From: Heyndrickxia ginsengihumi
Lineage (GTDB): Bacteria; Bacillota; Bacilli; Bacillales; Bacillaceae_C
Length of the DNA stretch: 48,413 bases
Assembly (NCBI RefSeq): GCF_011008565.1
Contig: NZ_JAAIWK010000028.1
Coordinates: 1 to 48,413 of the forward strand
Reading direction: 5' to 3'
Shown: in pieces, positions 15,844-25,723 of the stretch
Numbering within the stretch: the stretch's first letter is position 1
Layout of the letters: every line of letters starts with the position of its first letter
Translations under genes and position numbers: made by a program
The notes under the pieces: model-generated
Seen by the model: only the letters and a program-made list of their open reading frames with translations
The model's database searches: none
Told to the model about the DNA's origin: nothing

Positions 15844-18462
15844 CTATTTCTTTAATTGTTTCTGAATATCATAGAGTGCATTCAATGCTTGCAATGGATT
15901 CATCTCAAGCAAATCTAATGCTTTAATTTTCTCAACAACCTTTTGTTCTTTAGCGGACAAGGTTTTAACTTTCTTCTCTGGTTCTTCAGCAAAAAAGCTT
16001 AACTGTGCAGGAGCTTCCTCAGCCTCTTTTACAGCTTCTTTCACAGTTACAACTTGTTTATCATTTGCCTGTGCCTGTCCGTCCTGTTGATGTTCAAGGT
16101 CATGTAAGATCGTATTGGCCCGATCGATAAGATCTTGAGGCAAGCCAGCTAATTGGGCAACGTGGATACCATAGCTTTTATCAGCGGGACCCTCTTTTAT
16201 TTTGTGTAAAAAGACGACTTTGCCATTTTGCTCCATTGCACTTACATGAATATTTGTTAGCTTATGGAGTGCCTCTTCCAATGCTGTGAGTTCATGATAA
16301 TGTGTTGAAAATAATGTTTTCGCACCAATCCGTTCATGAATATATTCAATCATTGCTTGGGCTAATGCCATTCCATCGTAAGTCGAAGTACCGCGGCCAA
16401 TTTCATCAAATAAGATTAAACTGTTTCTTGTTGCATTCGTGATCGCATTTTTCGCTTCAAGCATTTCAACCATAAAGGTACTTTGTCCGGAAATTAGGTC
16501 ATCCGCTGCCCCTATTCTTGTAAAAATTTGATCAAAAATCGGTAAAATTGCCTCTTTAGCAGGAACGTAGCAACCCATTTGCGCAAGGATCGCTGTTAAT
16601 GCAACTTGGCGCATAAAAGTACTTTTCCCGGACATGTTCGGACCAGTTATTAGTAAAATTTCATTTTCATCGTCCATGAAACAATCATTTGGCACATAGC
16701 TTTGTGAATCCAGCACTTTTTCAACAACAGGGTGGCGGCCATCGCGGATAACCAATTTTCCATCTGTCTGAAAGATTGGCTTCGTATAATGTCTCATTTC
16801 ACTTATCGTTGCAAAACATTGAAGAACATCCAGCGTGCTTACTGCTTTCGCCAGACTTTGCAGGCGTGGAATATATTCTTTCACCTGTTCGCGAATGCCT
16901 ACAAATAATTCATACTCTAAATCAATACTTTTTTCTTGTGCTTGCAAAATCAGCGCTTCTTTTTCTTTTAGTTCAGGCGTTATGAATCTTTCTGCATTCG
17001 TTAACGTTTGTTTCCGCTCATATCTGCCCTCTTCAAGTAAATGCAGATTTGCCTTTGTTACCTCGATATAGTAGCCAAACACACGATTATAACCTATTTT
17101 TAACGATTTGATTCCAGTCCGTTGACGCTCTTCTTGCTCTAGACTTGCGATCCACTGTTTGCCATTTCGGCTTGCATCTCGATAGCGGTCTAACTCTTCA
17201 TGATAATGATCCTGAATGATGCCTCCTTCTTTGACTGAAATCGGCGGGTTCTCAATAATAGCCCGTTCCAATAAATCGGTTAATTCCTCACACGGATCTA
17301 AATGTTGTAATAAAGAATTAGCAATTGGGGCATCTAACTGGCTAATAATGGAACGAATAATCGGGATTTGCTGCAGAGAATGTTTTAGCTGTACTAAGTC
17401 GCGAGCATTCACATTTCCGAATGCAACACGCCCAGCTAAGCGCTCTAAATCGTAAACTTCCTTCAAACGTTCACGTAAATCTTGTCTTTCAAAATAATGC
17501 TCGAGAAACATCTCAACCATTGTTAACCGTTCTGTAATTTTCTTTTGATTTAAAAGCGGGCGGTCGATCCATTGCTTTAACAGTCTACCTCCCATTGCGG
17601 TCATCGTCTCATCCAAAAGCCACAGCAATGAGCCTTTTTTCCCTTGAGCGCGAATCGTTTCGGTTAACTCCAAATTACGCTTTGAAAAATAATCCATTTT
17701 CAAATAATGATGAACTTCATATGCAGCAACATCCTGCAAATGATCTAAGCTACGTTTTTGGGTACGATATAAATAGTTTAAAAGACGCGACACTGTCTTT
17801 TGTAGTTTCGTTGATTCAAGCTGCTTAAATAAATGTGAAAAAGTAGCTTTTTCTTCCTCATCATTTTCAAATGATATCGTGATTTGCGCACTTTCTCTTA
17901 GCCTTTTGCAATACTGCTCAGGAAACTGTGATGCTACAACGACTTCTTTTGCTCCAATCACCGTCATTTCATTAAATACATCTGTGAAGGAACCTTCTAT
18001 TAATGTTGTGCGATTTTCTCCTGTAGATAAATCAGCATATGCTAGTCCGTATTCTTCATCTGAAAAAGCCGTAATTGCAGCAATATAGTTGTTTTCCTTG
18101 TCAGCAAGATTTTTTCCTTCCATCATGGTTCCTGGAGTAATTAGCTGGATTACTTCACGTTTTACTACTCCTTTTGCCTGTTTCGGATCTTCTACTTGTT
18201 CGCAAATTGCAACTTTATAGCCTTTCCCAATCAACTGTTCAATATAATTCGACGCGGAATGGTATGGAACTCCACACATCGGAATTCTCTCTTCTCCGCC
18301 ACCATCTCTACTTGTTAACGTAATTTCCAATTCTTGCGATGCTTTAATTGCATCTTCAAAAAACATTTCATAGAAATCGCCTAATCGAAAAAATAAAAAG
18401 GCATCCTGATAATCTGCCTTTACTTGTAAATATTGTTGAATCATCGGCGTATATTGACTCAT
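15844..18462 (-). CDS. mutS: DNA mismatch repair protein MutS (872 aa)
   Basis: Mismatch sensor of the MutSL pathway. The mismatch-binding Phe-X-Glu is in GDFYEMF (F30, E32). Connector, lever and clamp domains follow, then the ABC-type ATPase with Walker [10 protein letters not shown] (607-615), the [12 protein letters not shown] block and STHYHEL. Near the C-terminus QLSFF (about 820-824) fits the beta-clamp binding motif, in a low-complexity Lys/Glu/Ala linker before the helical tail. Length is normal for Bacillus. It heads the mutSL operon; the cotE terminator lies upstream. Confidence 0.98.
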   Translation of the reverse strand: MSQYTPMIQQYLQVKADYQDAFLFFRLGDFYEMFFEDAIKASQELEITLTSRDGGGEERIPMCGVPYHSASNYIEQLIGKGYKVAICEQVEDPKQAKGVVKREVIQLITPGTMMEGKNLADKENNYIAAITAFSDEEYGLAYADLSTGENRTTLIEGSFTDVFNEMTVIGAKEVVVASQFPEQYCKRLRESAQITISFENDEEEKATFSHLFKQLESTKLQKTVSRLLNYLYRTQKRSLDHLQDVAAYEVHHYLKMDYFSKRNLELTETIRAQGKKGSLLWLLDETMTAMGGRLLKQWIDRPLLNQKKITERLTMVEMFLEHYFERQDLRERLKEVYDLERLAGRVAFGNVNARDLVQLKHSLQQIPIIRSIISQLDAPIANSLLQHLDPCEELTDLLERAIIENPPISVKEGGIIQDHYHEELDRYRDASRNGKQWIASLEQEERQRTGIKSLKIGYNRVFGYYIEVTKANLHLLEEGRYERKQTLTNAERFITPELKEKEALILQAQEKSIDLEYELFVGIREQVKEYIPRLQSLAKAVSTLDVLQCFATISEMRHYTKPIFQTDGKLVIRDGRHPVVEKVLDSQSYVPNDCFMDDENEILLITGPNMSGKSTFMRQVALTAILAQMGCYVPAKEAILPIFDQIFTRIGAADDLISGQSTFMVEMLEAKNAITNATRNSLILFDEIGRGTSTYDGMALAQAMIEYIHERIGAKTLFSTHYHELTALEEALHKLTNIHVSAMEQNGKVVFLHKIKEGPADKSYGIHVAQLAGLPQDLIDRANTILHDLEHQQDGQAQANDKQVVTVKEAVKEAEEAPAQLSFFAEEPEKKVKTLSAKEQKVVEKIKALDLLEMNPLQALNALYDIQKQLKK

Positions 18463-18654
18463 TTCGACAAAACCCTTTCCGTACTATTAACCTTGATTCT
18501 CATATTATATCATAATTTGCCCTTTTTCTTCATCGTTTCTATGAATGATATACAACATCGGCGCTAGAAAGTGCAATGGAAAAGCAAGTTATTTTTTCAT
18601 TGTTCGACAAAAGGGCGACCGTAAAACCAAAACATCATCACCTATTCTAAGGAG

Positions 18655-18689
18655 CGTGAAAAAAGAAAAACTAGGAGGAAGTCTCCTAG
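18655..18689 (-). terminator. Terminator of cotE
   Basis: CTAGGAG-GAAGT-CTCCTAG stem at 18,671-18,689, followed on the minus strand by a T-rich run. Confidence 0.88.
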
Positions 18690-18731
18690 CTTATTACACT
18701 TGGCTAAGTTATAAGCATCTAGGTGCTAGAT

Positions 18732-19283
18732 TTACTCCTCTTCTGAACTAACTAGAAAGTCTGGGTTTAATTCTTCAAATTCATCATCAAGTTCTTCATC
18801 AAACTCTTCTTCCCACTCATCGTCACAATCGCAGCCATCTGGCTGAATCGCAACACATACTTTCGTTTCTCCAATAACCTCAACTAAAAACTCTCTTTCT
18901 ACATTTACAATTACCTTATTGCCATTTGGCGAGATAATTGCTTCGATGCAATTAGGTTGCTGTAATACCTTGGCGATAACTTCTTTGTCGTCAAGGCAAT
19001 CTGGATCACGATAGTTTAATTTTATGATGTCTTTATACTCTACCTTTTCCGTGACAACTGATGTACGTGTATTATCATTATGTGAGTACCAGATGTTTAC
19101 ATCAAAAGTGCCATGGATTTCAACTTTTTTATCTATTTTTTTGGCTTCATACTTATGGTTGATGATCCAGCAACCTAAAATGCTCGATGGATGGTGTGGT
19201 GGGCAAACCGTATGATTGGACTGTGTAAATTTTCGTCCTTTCGCTACGACCGCCTTCGTAATGATTTCTCTATATTCTGCCAT
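18732..19283 (-). CDS. cotE: Outer spore coat morphogenetic protein CotE (183 aa)
   Basis: CotE surrounds the forespore and directs assembly of the outer coat. The sequence [20 protein letters not shown] at the N-terminus, [14 protein letters not shown] and the very acidic C-terminal tail ([19 protein letters not shown], about 155-173) are characteristic; the size matches B. subtilis CotE. A GAGGGTT-type site precedes the ATG. It stands between ricA and mutS, as in B. subtilis, with its own terminator. Expression from a mother-cell sigma-E promoter is known for the family; I did not identify the promoter boxes with confidence in the 235-bp upstream gap. Confidence 0.97.
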   Translation of the reverse strand: MAEYREIITKAVVAKGRKFTQSNHTVCPPHHPSSILGCWIINHKYEAKKIDKKVEIHGTFDVNIWYSHNDNTRTSVVTEKVEYKDIIKLNYRDPDCLDDKEVIAKVLQQPNCIEAIISPNGNKVIVNVEREFLVEVIGETKVCVAIQPDGCDCDDEWEEEFDEELDDEFEELNPDFLVSSEEE

Positions 19284-19480
19284 GCGAGCGAACCCTCCTC
19301 AATTATTTTCAATTCATCCTATGCGCCTATCTAGACTAGTGTGCTAATCTTTTTAATTCATATATGTGAAAATAGAAGCTTAGCCACTGCATTAAAGCCC
19401 ATTGGGTTAATTCATTATATGTTTGTTTATGTAATTGGTTCGTGGCAAGGATGATGTCTTTTCTCCTAAAAAAAGAAAAG

Positions 19481-19505
19481 ACTGCTGAGTTTTAAACTCA
19501 ACAGC
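19481..19505 (-). terminator. Terminator of the miaB-ricA operon
   Basis: CTGCTGAGTTT-TA-AAACTCAACAG stem, followed on the minus strand by a long T/C-rich run. It begins 16 bp after the ricA stop. Confidence 0.88.
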
Positions 19506-19520
19506 CCTTCATACGCAGCA

Positions 19521-19910
19521 TCATTTATTTGATCGTGATATATTCTCTACATCATTCGTTAATTCTTCTGTTACTTTATTTGAAATCGTATTTGCCACGA
19601 TTTGCAACAAATCGTTCACGTCTACTTGGGATTGCTTAAATTCTTGAACGACTGGGATTTCATCAAGTTCTGCCTGCAATTGATCTATTTTCTCTTCTAC
19701 TACTTTTAAAGCTTCTATTTTTCCATAGTGCTGATAGTTTACTGCTTGTTTTTGCAGTCTTTTTATACGATCAATTAGCTCCCGTACTTTTTTGTTTTCA
19801 TTGATTTGTATTTCTGCTCTTCTATAAAAATCAACTTCATCTGTTTCCGCAATCTTTTTCGCTAGCTCAGTTGCTTTTTCAATAATGTCGTCCTTTGAAA
19901 ATGAAGACAT
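19521..19910 (-). CDS. ricA: RicA (YmcA), RNase Y specificity factor subunit (129 aa)
   Basis: YlbF/YmcA-family helical protein. With RicF and RicT it forms the complex that carries Fe-S clusters and steers RNase Y during mRNA maturation, biofilm formation, competence and sporulation. ETDEVDFYRRAEIQINEN, RLQKQAVNYQHYGK and EEKIDQLQAELDEIPVVQEF are typical. It overlaps the miaB stop by one base (TAATG), so the two are translated in tandem. Oddity: B. subtilis RicA is longer (143 aa as I recall) and ends with a Cys near its C-terminus; this protein has no Cys at all. The stop is TGA, and the next codons in frame are TGC TGC GTA TGA, which would add two Cys if the TGA were read through. Confidence 0.95.
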   Translation of the reverse strand: MSSFSKDDIIEKATELAKKIAETDEVDFYRRAEIQINENKKVRELIDRIKRLQKQAVNYQHYGKIEALKVVEEKIDQLQAELDEIPVVQEFKQSQVDVNDLLQIVANTISNKVTEELTNDVENISRSNK

Positions 19911-21457
19911 TAAGCGTTCACCTCAGCGCCATCTACTACGCCAACAAGTTCGCCGTCTAGCGACCATGTTTTCGCTTCAATAATTTTCACTTGAACAAGT
20001 TTTCCAATCACGGATTTAGGTGCCTTAAAGTTCACTAATTTATTTTTTCTTGTATAGCCCGCTAAAATCTCAGGGTTATTTTTACTTTCGCCTTCAACTA
20101 GCACCTCAACGATTTGACCTTTATATTTGCTCATCGCTTCTCTAGAGAATTTATTAACCATATCATTCAAACGTTGTAGACGGGCTTTTTTCACTTCAAG
20201 TGATACATTATCTTTCATTTTTGCAGCTGGTGTGCCTTCACGTGGTGAATAGATGAATGTATAAGCAGTTTCAAACCCTACTTCTTCATATAGAGATAAT
20301 GTTTCTTCGAATTGTTCATCTGTTTCATTTGGAAAACCGACAATAATATCAGTTGATAATGCAACATCTGGGATCGCTGCTTTAATTTTACGCACCAATT
20401 CCAAATATTGTTCCCGTGTATATTTTCGTCCCATTATTTTCAAAATATCGCTTGAACCAGATTGAACTGGAAGGTGGATATGTTCAACTAAATTGCCTTT
20501 TTTCGCTAATACTTCAATTAAATGATCATCAAAGTCTCTAGGATGGCTTGTTGTGAAACGAATACGCGGAATATCGATTTTACGAAGATCATCCATTAAG
20601 TCTCCAAGACCATATTGGATATCATCAAAATCTTTTCCGTAAGCATTAACGTTTTGACCTAATAGTGTGATTTCTTGATATCCTTTTGCTGCAAGCTCAC
20701 GAACTTCCTGAATGATATCTTCTGGACGACGTGATCGTTCTTTACCGCGAGTGTATGGCACGATACAATACGTACAGAATTTATCACAGCCGTACATAAT
20801 GTTTACCCAGCCTTTAATATTCCCTTTACGGACTCTAGGTAAATTCTCGATCACATCACCTTCTTTAGACCACACCTCAACGACCATCGCTTTGGACATA
20901 TAAGCTTCTTTTAAAATGTTTGGCAGGCGGTGAATATTATGAGTACCGAATATCATATCAACATGTGGATGCTTTTCCAAAATTTTATTAACAACAGATT
21001 CTTCTTGTGACATACAGCCACATACGCCAATGAGTAAATCAGGCTTTTCCATTTTTAATGGTTTTAAATGACCAATTTCCCCGAATACTTTATTTTCAGC
21101 ATTTTCGCGAATGGCACAAGTATTAAGTAAAATAACATCGGCATCTTCAACCGTATCGGTTGCTTCGTAGCCGAGCTGTGTAAAAATCCCTGCCATTACT
21201 TCTGTATCATGTTCATTCATTTGACAACCATATGTGCGAATATAAAACTTATGCCCTTCGCCCATACCTTCTAGTTCTTCCGGAATATTAAAGTCTTTAT
21301 GATACTTAACTTCAGCTCTTCCACGTTTTCTTGCTTCTTTTAAATTCGGTGGAATATAAACAGATTGAAAATATTTACTGTAGTCCTTTTCGGATTTTTT
21401 GTCCGCTGACTCTGCAGTTTTTACTTGTTGTGATTCTAATCGTTGTTTTTCGTTCAT
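19910..21457 (-). CDS. miaB: tRNA-2-methylthio-N6-dimethylallyladenosine synthase MiaB (515 aa)
   Basis: Radical-SAM methylthiotransferase that adds the 2-methylthio group to i6A37 of tRNAs. The N-terminal UPF0004 domain has its three cluster cysteines ([26 protein letters not shown]), the radical-SAM cluster is in [13 protein letters not shown], and a TRAM domain closes the C-terminus (about 440-510). The start at 21,457 is chosen because AAAGGGGATTC precedes that ATG; a longer frame adds only [10 protein letters not shown]. The ~65-residue N-terminal extension before the UPF0004 domain is normal in Bacillus. First gene of the miaB-ricA unit. Confidence 0.97.
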   Translation of the reverse strand: MNEKQRLESQQVKTAESADKKSEKDYSKYFQSVYIPPNLKEARKRGRAEVKYHKDFNIPEELEGMGEGHKFYIRTYGCQMNEHDTEVMAGIFTQLGYEATDTVEDADVILLNTCAIRENAENKVFGEIGHLKPLKMEKPDLLIGVCGCMSQEESVVNKILEKHPHVDMIFGTHNIHRLPNILKEAYMSKAMVVEVWSKEGDVIENLPRVRKGNIKGWVNIMYGCDKFCTYCIVPYTRGKERSRRPEDIIQEVRELAAKGYQEITLLGQNVNAYGKDFDDIQYGLGDLMDDLRKIDIPRIRFTTSHPRDFDDHLIEVLAKKGNLVEHIHLPVQSGSSDILKIMGRKYTREQYLELVRKIKAAIPDVALSTDIIVGFPNETDEQFEETLSLYEEVGFETAYTFIYSPREGTPAAKMKDNVSLEVKKARLQRLNDMVNKFSREAMSKYKGQIVEVLVEGESKNNPEILAGYTRKNKLVNFKAPKSVIGKLVQVKIIEAKTWSLDGELVGVVDGAEVNA

Positions 21458-21518
21458 ACGAATCCCCTTTCTATTAAAGCAACACAATTATTGCCTGAAT
21501 ACAGCAATCAAATGATAA

Positions 21519-21553
21519 GCTACATAAACCAAAGAATTTTGGTTCTATGTAGC
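21519..21553. terminator. Hairpin between the U32 genes and miaB
   Basis: GCTACATA, inner AACCAAA/TTTGGTT and TATGTAGC form a long stem with a 4-nt loop about 140 bp after the U32 gene. The T-run is weak on both strands, so its use as a terminator is uncertain. Confidence 0.5.
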
Positions 21554-21695
21554 CTTTATTCAACGATTGGCACTCTGTAAAAGCAATCATACATATTTCA
21601 ACATAATAAATTATTCGTTTTTACTCACATATTTACGTTAATAGTATAAATGGTTTCAGTTGCGAAAACAACAGTAGTGACTGATTGAATGACGA

Positions 21696-22919
21696 TCATT
21701 TCTGTTTTCTCATAAAATAAAACGGTTGAACAGGTTCGTCTACTTTCATTTTAACCGTCATCATCGCATTAGGGGCATGATCAATATTATTTCCTTCTTC
21801 ATCCCATAGTTGCTCAATGGTTTGTTTAAAATGTGTAAATGCTGGACCGTAAAACTCAACTTCCTCGCCAACACGAAAATGATTGCGCTGCTGTAAAGTT
21901 GCAATCTTTGTTTCTGGATTATAATCAAGCACTTGAGCAGCAAAGCTATATTTTGGAATCTTGCGCGGACGGCCAAAAAGCTGCTGATCTTCATCAGGCT
22001 TATCAAAATAAAATCCTGTTGCGAGTTCGCGTTGTGCAATTTTCCATATTTCTTCTTCCCATTCCGCTTTAAATGTAAAATGTTCAGGATCTGCACAATA
22101 AGTATCAACGATGTCACGATATACGTTCGTCACGGTCGAAACATAGTGGATTGATTTCATCCTTCCTTCAATTTTAAAACTATTGACTCCTGCTTCAATT
22201 AATTCAGGAATATGATAAATCATTGACAAGTCAACAGCACTCATTGAAAATGCTTCACGATCCTTCGTTAACACATTGATATCCATTCCATCTTGTTCAA
22301 ATAGATCATATTTCCAGCGACAAGACTGTGCACATCCTCCTCTATTCGCATCCCGATTTACCATATGATTTGAAAGCACACAACGTCCGGAATAAGAAAT
22401 GCACATTGCTCCATGAATAAATGCCTCGATTTCAATATCCGTCTGTTTTCGGATTTCGCGGATCTCTTGTAAACTAACTTCTCGAGCTAGGACAATTCTT
22501 TCCAGTCCTTCATATTTCCAAAACTCTAATGTTTTATAATTCGTTGCAGAAGCTTGTGTCGATAAATGTATCGGCAATCCTGGTGCTTCCTCTTGACAAA
22601 TGGAGATGAGAGCAGGATCAGAAACGATTACGGCATCGACACCAATCTCTTTCAATGTTTGAAAGAATGTTCCAGCTCCCTCTTCATTTCCTTCATGTGC
22701 CACCATATTTGCAGCAACATATACTTTCGCATGGTGCTGATGTGCGAATTCAACGCCTTCTTTCATTTCTGTAAAATTAAAATTTCCGGCCCTGGATCTT
22801 AGTCCATATGCTTGTCCACCAATATAAACAGCGTCTGCCCCATAAAGAATAGCCACTTTTAACTTTTCTAAATTCCCAGCTGGCGCTAAAATTTCCGGTT
22901 TATTAGTTATTGTTTTCAC
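21696..22919 (-). CDS. U32-family peptidase, TrhP2/YrrO-like (407 aa)
   Basis: The N-terminal TIM-barrel-like half has PEILAPAGNLEKLKVA and GADAVYIGG; the Fe-S-type cysteines lie in AMCISYSGRCVLSNHM and GGCAQSCRW, and KIEGRMKS follows. This is the YrrO group of U32 proteins, whose B. subtilis members are needed, with YrrN, for hydroxylation of U34 in certain tRNAs using prephenate; older annotation is collagenase-like protease. It follows a shorter partner after 12 bp. In B. subtilis yrrN-yrrO lie elsewhere, so this pair next to miaB is either the relocated or a second copy. The link with miaB, another tRNA modifier, is suggestive only. Confidence 0.9.
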   Translation of the reverse strand: MKTITNKPEILAPAGNLEKLKVAILYGADAVYIGGQAYGLRSRAGNFNFTEMKEGVEFAHQHHAKVYVAANMVAHEGNEEGAGTFFQTLKEIGVDAVIVSDPALISICQEEAPGLPIHLSTQASATNYKTLEFWKYEGLERIVLAREVSLQEIREIRKQTDIEIEAFIHGAMCISYSGRCVLSNHMVNRDANRGGCAQSCRWKYDLFEQDGMDINVLTKDREAFSMSAVDLSMIYHIPELIEAGVNSFKIEGRMKSIHYVSTVTNVYRDIVDTYCADPEHFTFKAEWEEEIWKIAQRELATGFYFDKPDEDQQLFGRPRKIPKYSFAAQVLDYNPETKIATLQQRNHFRVGEEVEFYGPAFTHFKQTIEQLWDEEGNNIDHAPNAMMTVKMKVDEPVQPFYFMRKQK

Positions 22920-22931
22920 GTTTCTTTCCTC

Positions 22932-23843
22932 CTACTGCACTTCATCTGGCTGCTTTAAGAAAAATCCAGTCCCAATTGCTCGCTCTTTCGGCTGCAGTCT
23001 TTCTAATTGTGCGACATATTCTTCCATTGCAGCATTTCCTGAAAGTAACTCCCGTTTTGCCTGCACAAATAATTGCACGATAGATGTAAATGTATCTTCT
23101 GGCAAAAATAAACCGTCCATTTTCCAGTTAATGATACGAGCTTGATATAATTGAGGAAAATAGGGCAGTAATGAGATATCTTCCGCCGAAAAAATATGCG
23201 TGCCATTTTCATCTTCATAAATTGAATATTGATGTTCCGCGTCATTTTGTTCGCTGATGTTCGTTCCTCTTACGGTAGAACTTTTGTCATGTACATCCGC
23301 AAATTGATAGTAATTTGTCAATAATGATCGTTTTGAATGATGAATGCATGTCGGTCCATAAACTTGAACTTCAATTGGTTTTAATAATTTTTCTTGAATT
23401 GTTTTTAATTCGATAAACGTCAATTCTCTCGCGACAACCGCACCGATTGCTCCCTTCTTCAGCCAAAATTGAATTTGACTCGCAGAAGTAACCAATGTGT
23501 GGGCATCATAAATATATGGAATTTCCAAGTTTAATTCTTTTAACAGCATAATCACACCAGGATCTCCGACGGTAATCGCGTCAATCCCTGCAGTATGTAA
23601 ATCGTGTAAATACTTTGGCAGCTCTTCAATATGCTCATTATGCATAATTCCATTTACCGCCACATGAACTTTCTTTCCAAAGTGATGAGCAAGTTTCACT
23701 ACTTCCTCGATTTCTTCTATAGACATTGATGTCGGCAAACGCAACCCAAAACGATTATCACCTATGTAAAGAGTATCGACGCCTACTTTAAGCAATGCCT
23801 CTGCTTGCTTAGTAGATGCCGCAGTAGCAATGATATTTATCAT
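22932..23843 (-). CDS. U32-family peptidase, TrhP1/YrrN-like partner (303 aa)
   Basis: Shorter U32 paralogue: VGVDTLYIGDNRFGLR near the N-terminus, VHVAVNGIMHNE, and VYGPTCIHHSKRSLLTNYY, where only one of the four cysteines of the long partner remains. The same size and arrangement is seen in YrrN, which acts together with YrrO in tRNA U34 hydroxylation in B. subtilis. It starts the two-gene unit; the ATG is preceded by GGAGGGGAA. The absence of the Cys cluster is expected for this partner. A protease role is unproven. Confidence 0.87.
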   Translation of the reverse strand: MINIIATAASTKQAEALLKVGVDTLYIGDNRFGLRLPTSMSIEEIEEVVKLAHHFGKKVHVAVNGIMHNEHIEELPKYLHDLHTAGIDAITVGDPGVIMLLKELNLEIPYIYDAHTLVTSASQIQFWLKKGAIGAVVARELTFIELKTIQEKLLKPIEVQVYGPTCIHHSKRSLLTNYYQFADVHDKSSTVRGTNISEQNDAEHQYSIYEDENGTHIFSAEDISLLPYFPQLYQARIINWKMDGLFLPEDTFTSIVQLFVQAKRELLSGNAAMEEYVAQLERLQPKERAIGTGFFLKQPDEVQ

Positions 23844-24182
23844 CTAATTCCCCTCCATCCAGCTGCGTTAAAATAAAACAGCAGCATAATTAAAATTACA
23901 ACAATATTCATTTAATGATTTTCTTATATAAAATAGAGACTCTCAGCATCGCCCACGGAAAGCGAGCATCTTGGAGCGGCAATTCGCTTCTTTTTAATAA
24001 AAAACAACAATATTTACAAAAATAACCTATGTAAATTAGCCCATTCATCATATAATGTATCACTTAAAAAGCACTTATTTCTGTGATGATTTTTACAATT
24101 TTCGTAATTATGAAGAACTGTAATGACGAAGTCACATAATTGCCACATTTTTTTGAAATGGCCATTCACTACTTTTAATGCA
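23844..24182. other. Gap upstream of the U32 pair
   Basis: No gene. It contains one copy of the dispersed GCTTTCCGCGGGC-type repeat (23,941-23,985) and AT-rich sequence that should hold the U32 promoter, which I cannot point to exactly. Confidence 0.5.
23941..23985 (-). repeat. Dispersed intergenic repeat, copy 1
   Basis: Read on the minus strand: CGCTCCAAGATGCTCGCTTT, then CCGTGGGCGATGCTGAGA. It shares the GATGCTCGCTTTCCG core and GATGCTGAG with the copy at 48,259. GC content is well above its surroundings. Confidence 0.7.
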
Positions 24183-24218
24183 AAAAAATACTGCTTACAT
24201 ATGTAAACAGTATTTTTT
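24183..24218 (-). terminator. Terminator of spoVS
   Basis: AAAAAATACTG paired with CAGTATTTTTT, with a CTTACATATGTAA-type inner stem; 13 bp after the spoVS stop. Confidence 0.92.
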
Positions 24219-24231
24219 AAAACAATCTATA

Positions 24232-24492
24232 TTAGCGCGGTTCTACGATGAGTTTAATTGCAGTGCGTTCTTCTCCTTCAATCTGAATGTCTGTGAAAGC
24301 TGGAATACAGATTAGGTCAACACCACTTGGAGCCACAAAGCCACGCGCTATCGCAACTGCTTTTACTGCCTGATTAATGGCCCCAGCGCCAATTGCTTGA
24401 ATTTCCGCTTCCCCTCTCTCACGAAGAACACCGGCAAGTGCACCAGCTACAGAATTAGGATTAGATTTTGCTGAAACTTTTAATATTTCCAT
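24232..24492 (-). CDS. spoVS: Stage V sporulation protein S (86 aa)
   Basis: SpoVS is an Alba-like small protein that influences septation and progress of sporulation. The protein MEILKVSAKSNPNSVAGALA to KLIVEPR is full length and essentially that of B. subtilis; the GAGAINQAVKAVAIARGF block is the nucleic-acid-binding-type core. The AAGGAGGAAAAGAA ribosome site is strong. It is followed by a strong terminator and lies 270 bp from ymdB, so it is its own unit, as in B. subtilis, where it is driven by sigma-H. Confidence 0.98.
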   Translation of the reverse strand: MEILKVSAKSNPNSVAGALAGVLRERGEAEIQAIGAGAINQAVKAVAIARGFVAPSGVDLICIPAFTDIQIEGEERTAIKLIVEPR

Positions 24493-24750
24493 TTCTTTTC
24501 CTCCTTGTTTTTTCCATTGACCGTATGTCCATTCAGAGGGACCATATGATATTCATTTTTAATAGTAGCGAAGCATACTCTCCTCTTCCTTTAATCATTG
24601 GCCCTTTAAAATAGAATTGAAATGCCGCTTTATGAAAGGATTTACTGCCTTTAGCTGCGGTATAAATCATTCCACTGCTACTATATTCTGAAAAAAAGAA
24701 ATGTATTCCAGCTATTTAAAAATTCACGATGACTTTTGTACAAAGAGGAC

Positions 24751-24784
24751 ATAAAAAAACCCGTTTATTCGGAAATAAACGGGT
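24751..24784 (-). terminator. Terminator of ymdB, overlapping its stop codon
   Basis: ACCCGTTTAT-TCGGAA-ATAAACGGGT with a T-run. The ymdB stop codon (24,765-24,767) is inside the stem. Confidence 0.93.
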
Positions 24785-25565
24785 GATCATCATTAATTAA
24801 TATATTTTGAATGCTTGTTGCTTTGCCAGTTTTATTGTGAATATCAATGATACAAGCACTTAAAATTTTTCTTCCTGATTTTGGAACTTCAAACCGTACT
24901 GGTAATGAAGTGAGAAACTTTTTAATAACAGCATCTTTCTCCATCCCTAAAATGGCATCATATGGTCCTGTCATCCCTACATCTGTCATATAAGCCGTAC
25001 CATTTGGCAATATCCGACAATCCGCTGTCTGTACATGTGTATGTGTACCAACAAGCGCAGATATTTTCCCATCCAAATACCATCCCATTGCTTGTTTTTC
25101 ACTCGTTGTTTCAGCATGGAAGTCTACAAAAATGATATTTGTTTTTGACTTTGCTTTCTTTACTAATTCTTCAGCTTTTTTAAATGGATCATCGATTGCA
25201 TTCATAAATGTTCGACCTTGTAGATTTATGATAGCAATCTCAAGACCCTCGATTTTCAAAAAGATAAGCCCTTTACCTGGTGTACCATCCGGAAAGTTTG
25301 CAGGCCTAATCATGTATTTAGCATCATCTATAAAATCAAAAATCTCTTTATTATCCCAAGTGTGGTTTCCTAACGTAATTGCATTTGCCCCAGCATCTAA
25401 AAATTCTCGATAGATTTTTTGAGTGATCCCTCTTCCAGCAGCAGCATTTTCACCATTAACGATGGTTAATTGTGGTCTATATTTCAACTTTAGCTTCGGT
25501 AAATATTCTTTAACCATCTCACGTCCAGGAGATCCAACAACATCTCCTACAAATAAAATTTTCAT
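24765..25565 (-). CDS. ymdB: YmdB metallophosphoesterase (266 aa)
   Basis: Calcineurin-like dimetal phosphoesterase, known in B. subtilis to hydrolyse 2',3'-cyclic nucleotides and to affect biofilm gene expression and nanotube formation. Metal-site motifs: FVGDVVGSPGR (5-15), NGENAA (about 38-43), LGNHTWDN (65-72), DFHAE (about 148-152) and GTHTHVQ (174-180). Length is normal. It follows rny by 152 bp but rny has its own terminator, so read-through or a private promoter must drive it. Its own terminator begins inside the coding sequence. Confidence 0.97.
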   Translation of the reverse strand: MKILFVGDVVGSPGREMVKEYLPKLKLKYRPQLTIVNGENAAAGRGITQKIYREFLDAGANAITLGNHTWDNKEIFDFIDDAKYMIRPANFPDGTPGKGLIFLKIEGLEIAIINLQGRTFMNAIDDPFKKAEELVKKAKSKTNIIFVDFHAETTSEKQAMGWYLDGKISALVGTHTHVQTADCRILPNGTAYMTDVGMTGPYDAILGMEKDAVIKKFLTSLPVRFEVPKSGRKILSACIIDIHNKTGKATSIQNILINDDHPFISE

Positions 25566-25687
25566 GAAAATCCCTTTCTAATTAAATATTGATAGTTTTA
25601 TTATAACATTAGCCATTCGCTTAATTCTAATGCTATCTAAGATTTTATAGACATTTTAACGAAAATTCTTTTTAATCGATATAAAGT

Positions 25688-25723
25688 CAAAAAAATAAGT
25701 GGTGATTGAATCACCACTTATTT
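25688..25723 (-). terminator. Terminator of rny, overlapping its stop codon
   Basis: AATAAGTGGTGA-TTGAA-TCACCACTTATT with T-run TTTTTTGAC on the minus strand. The rny stop at 25,718-25,720 is in the stem. Confidence 0.92.
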
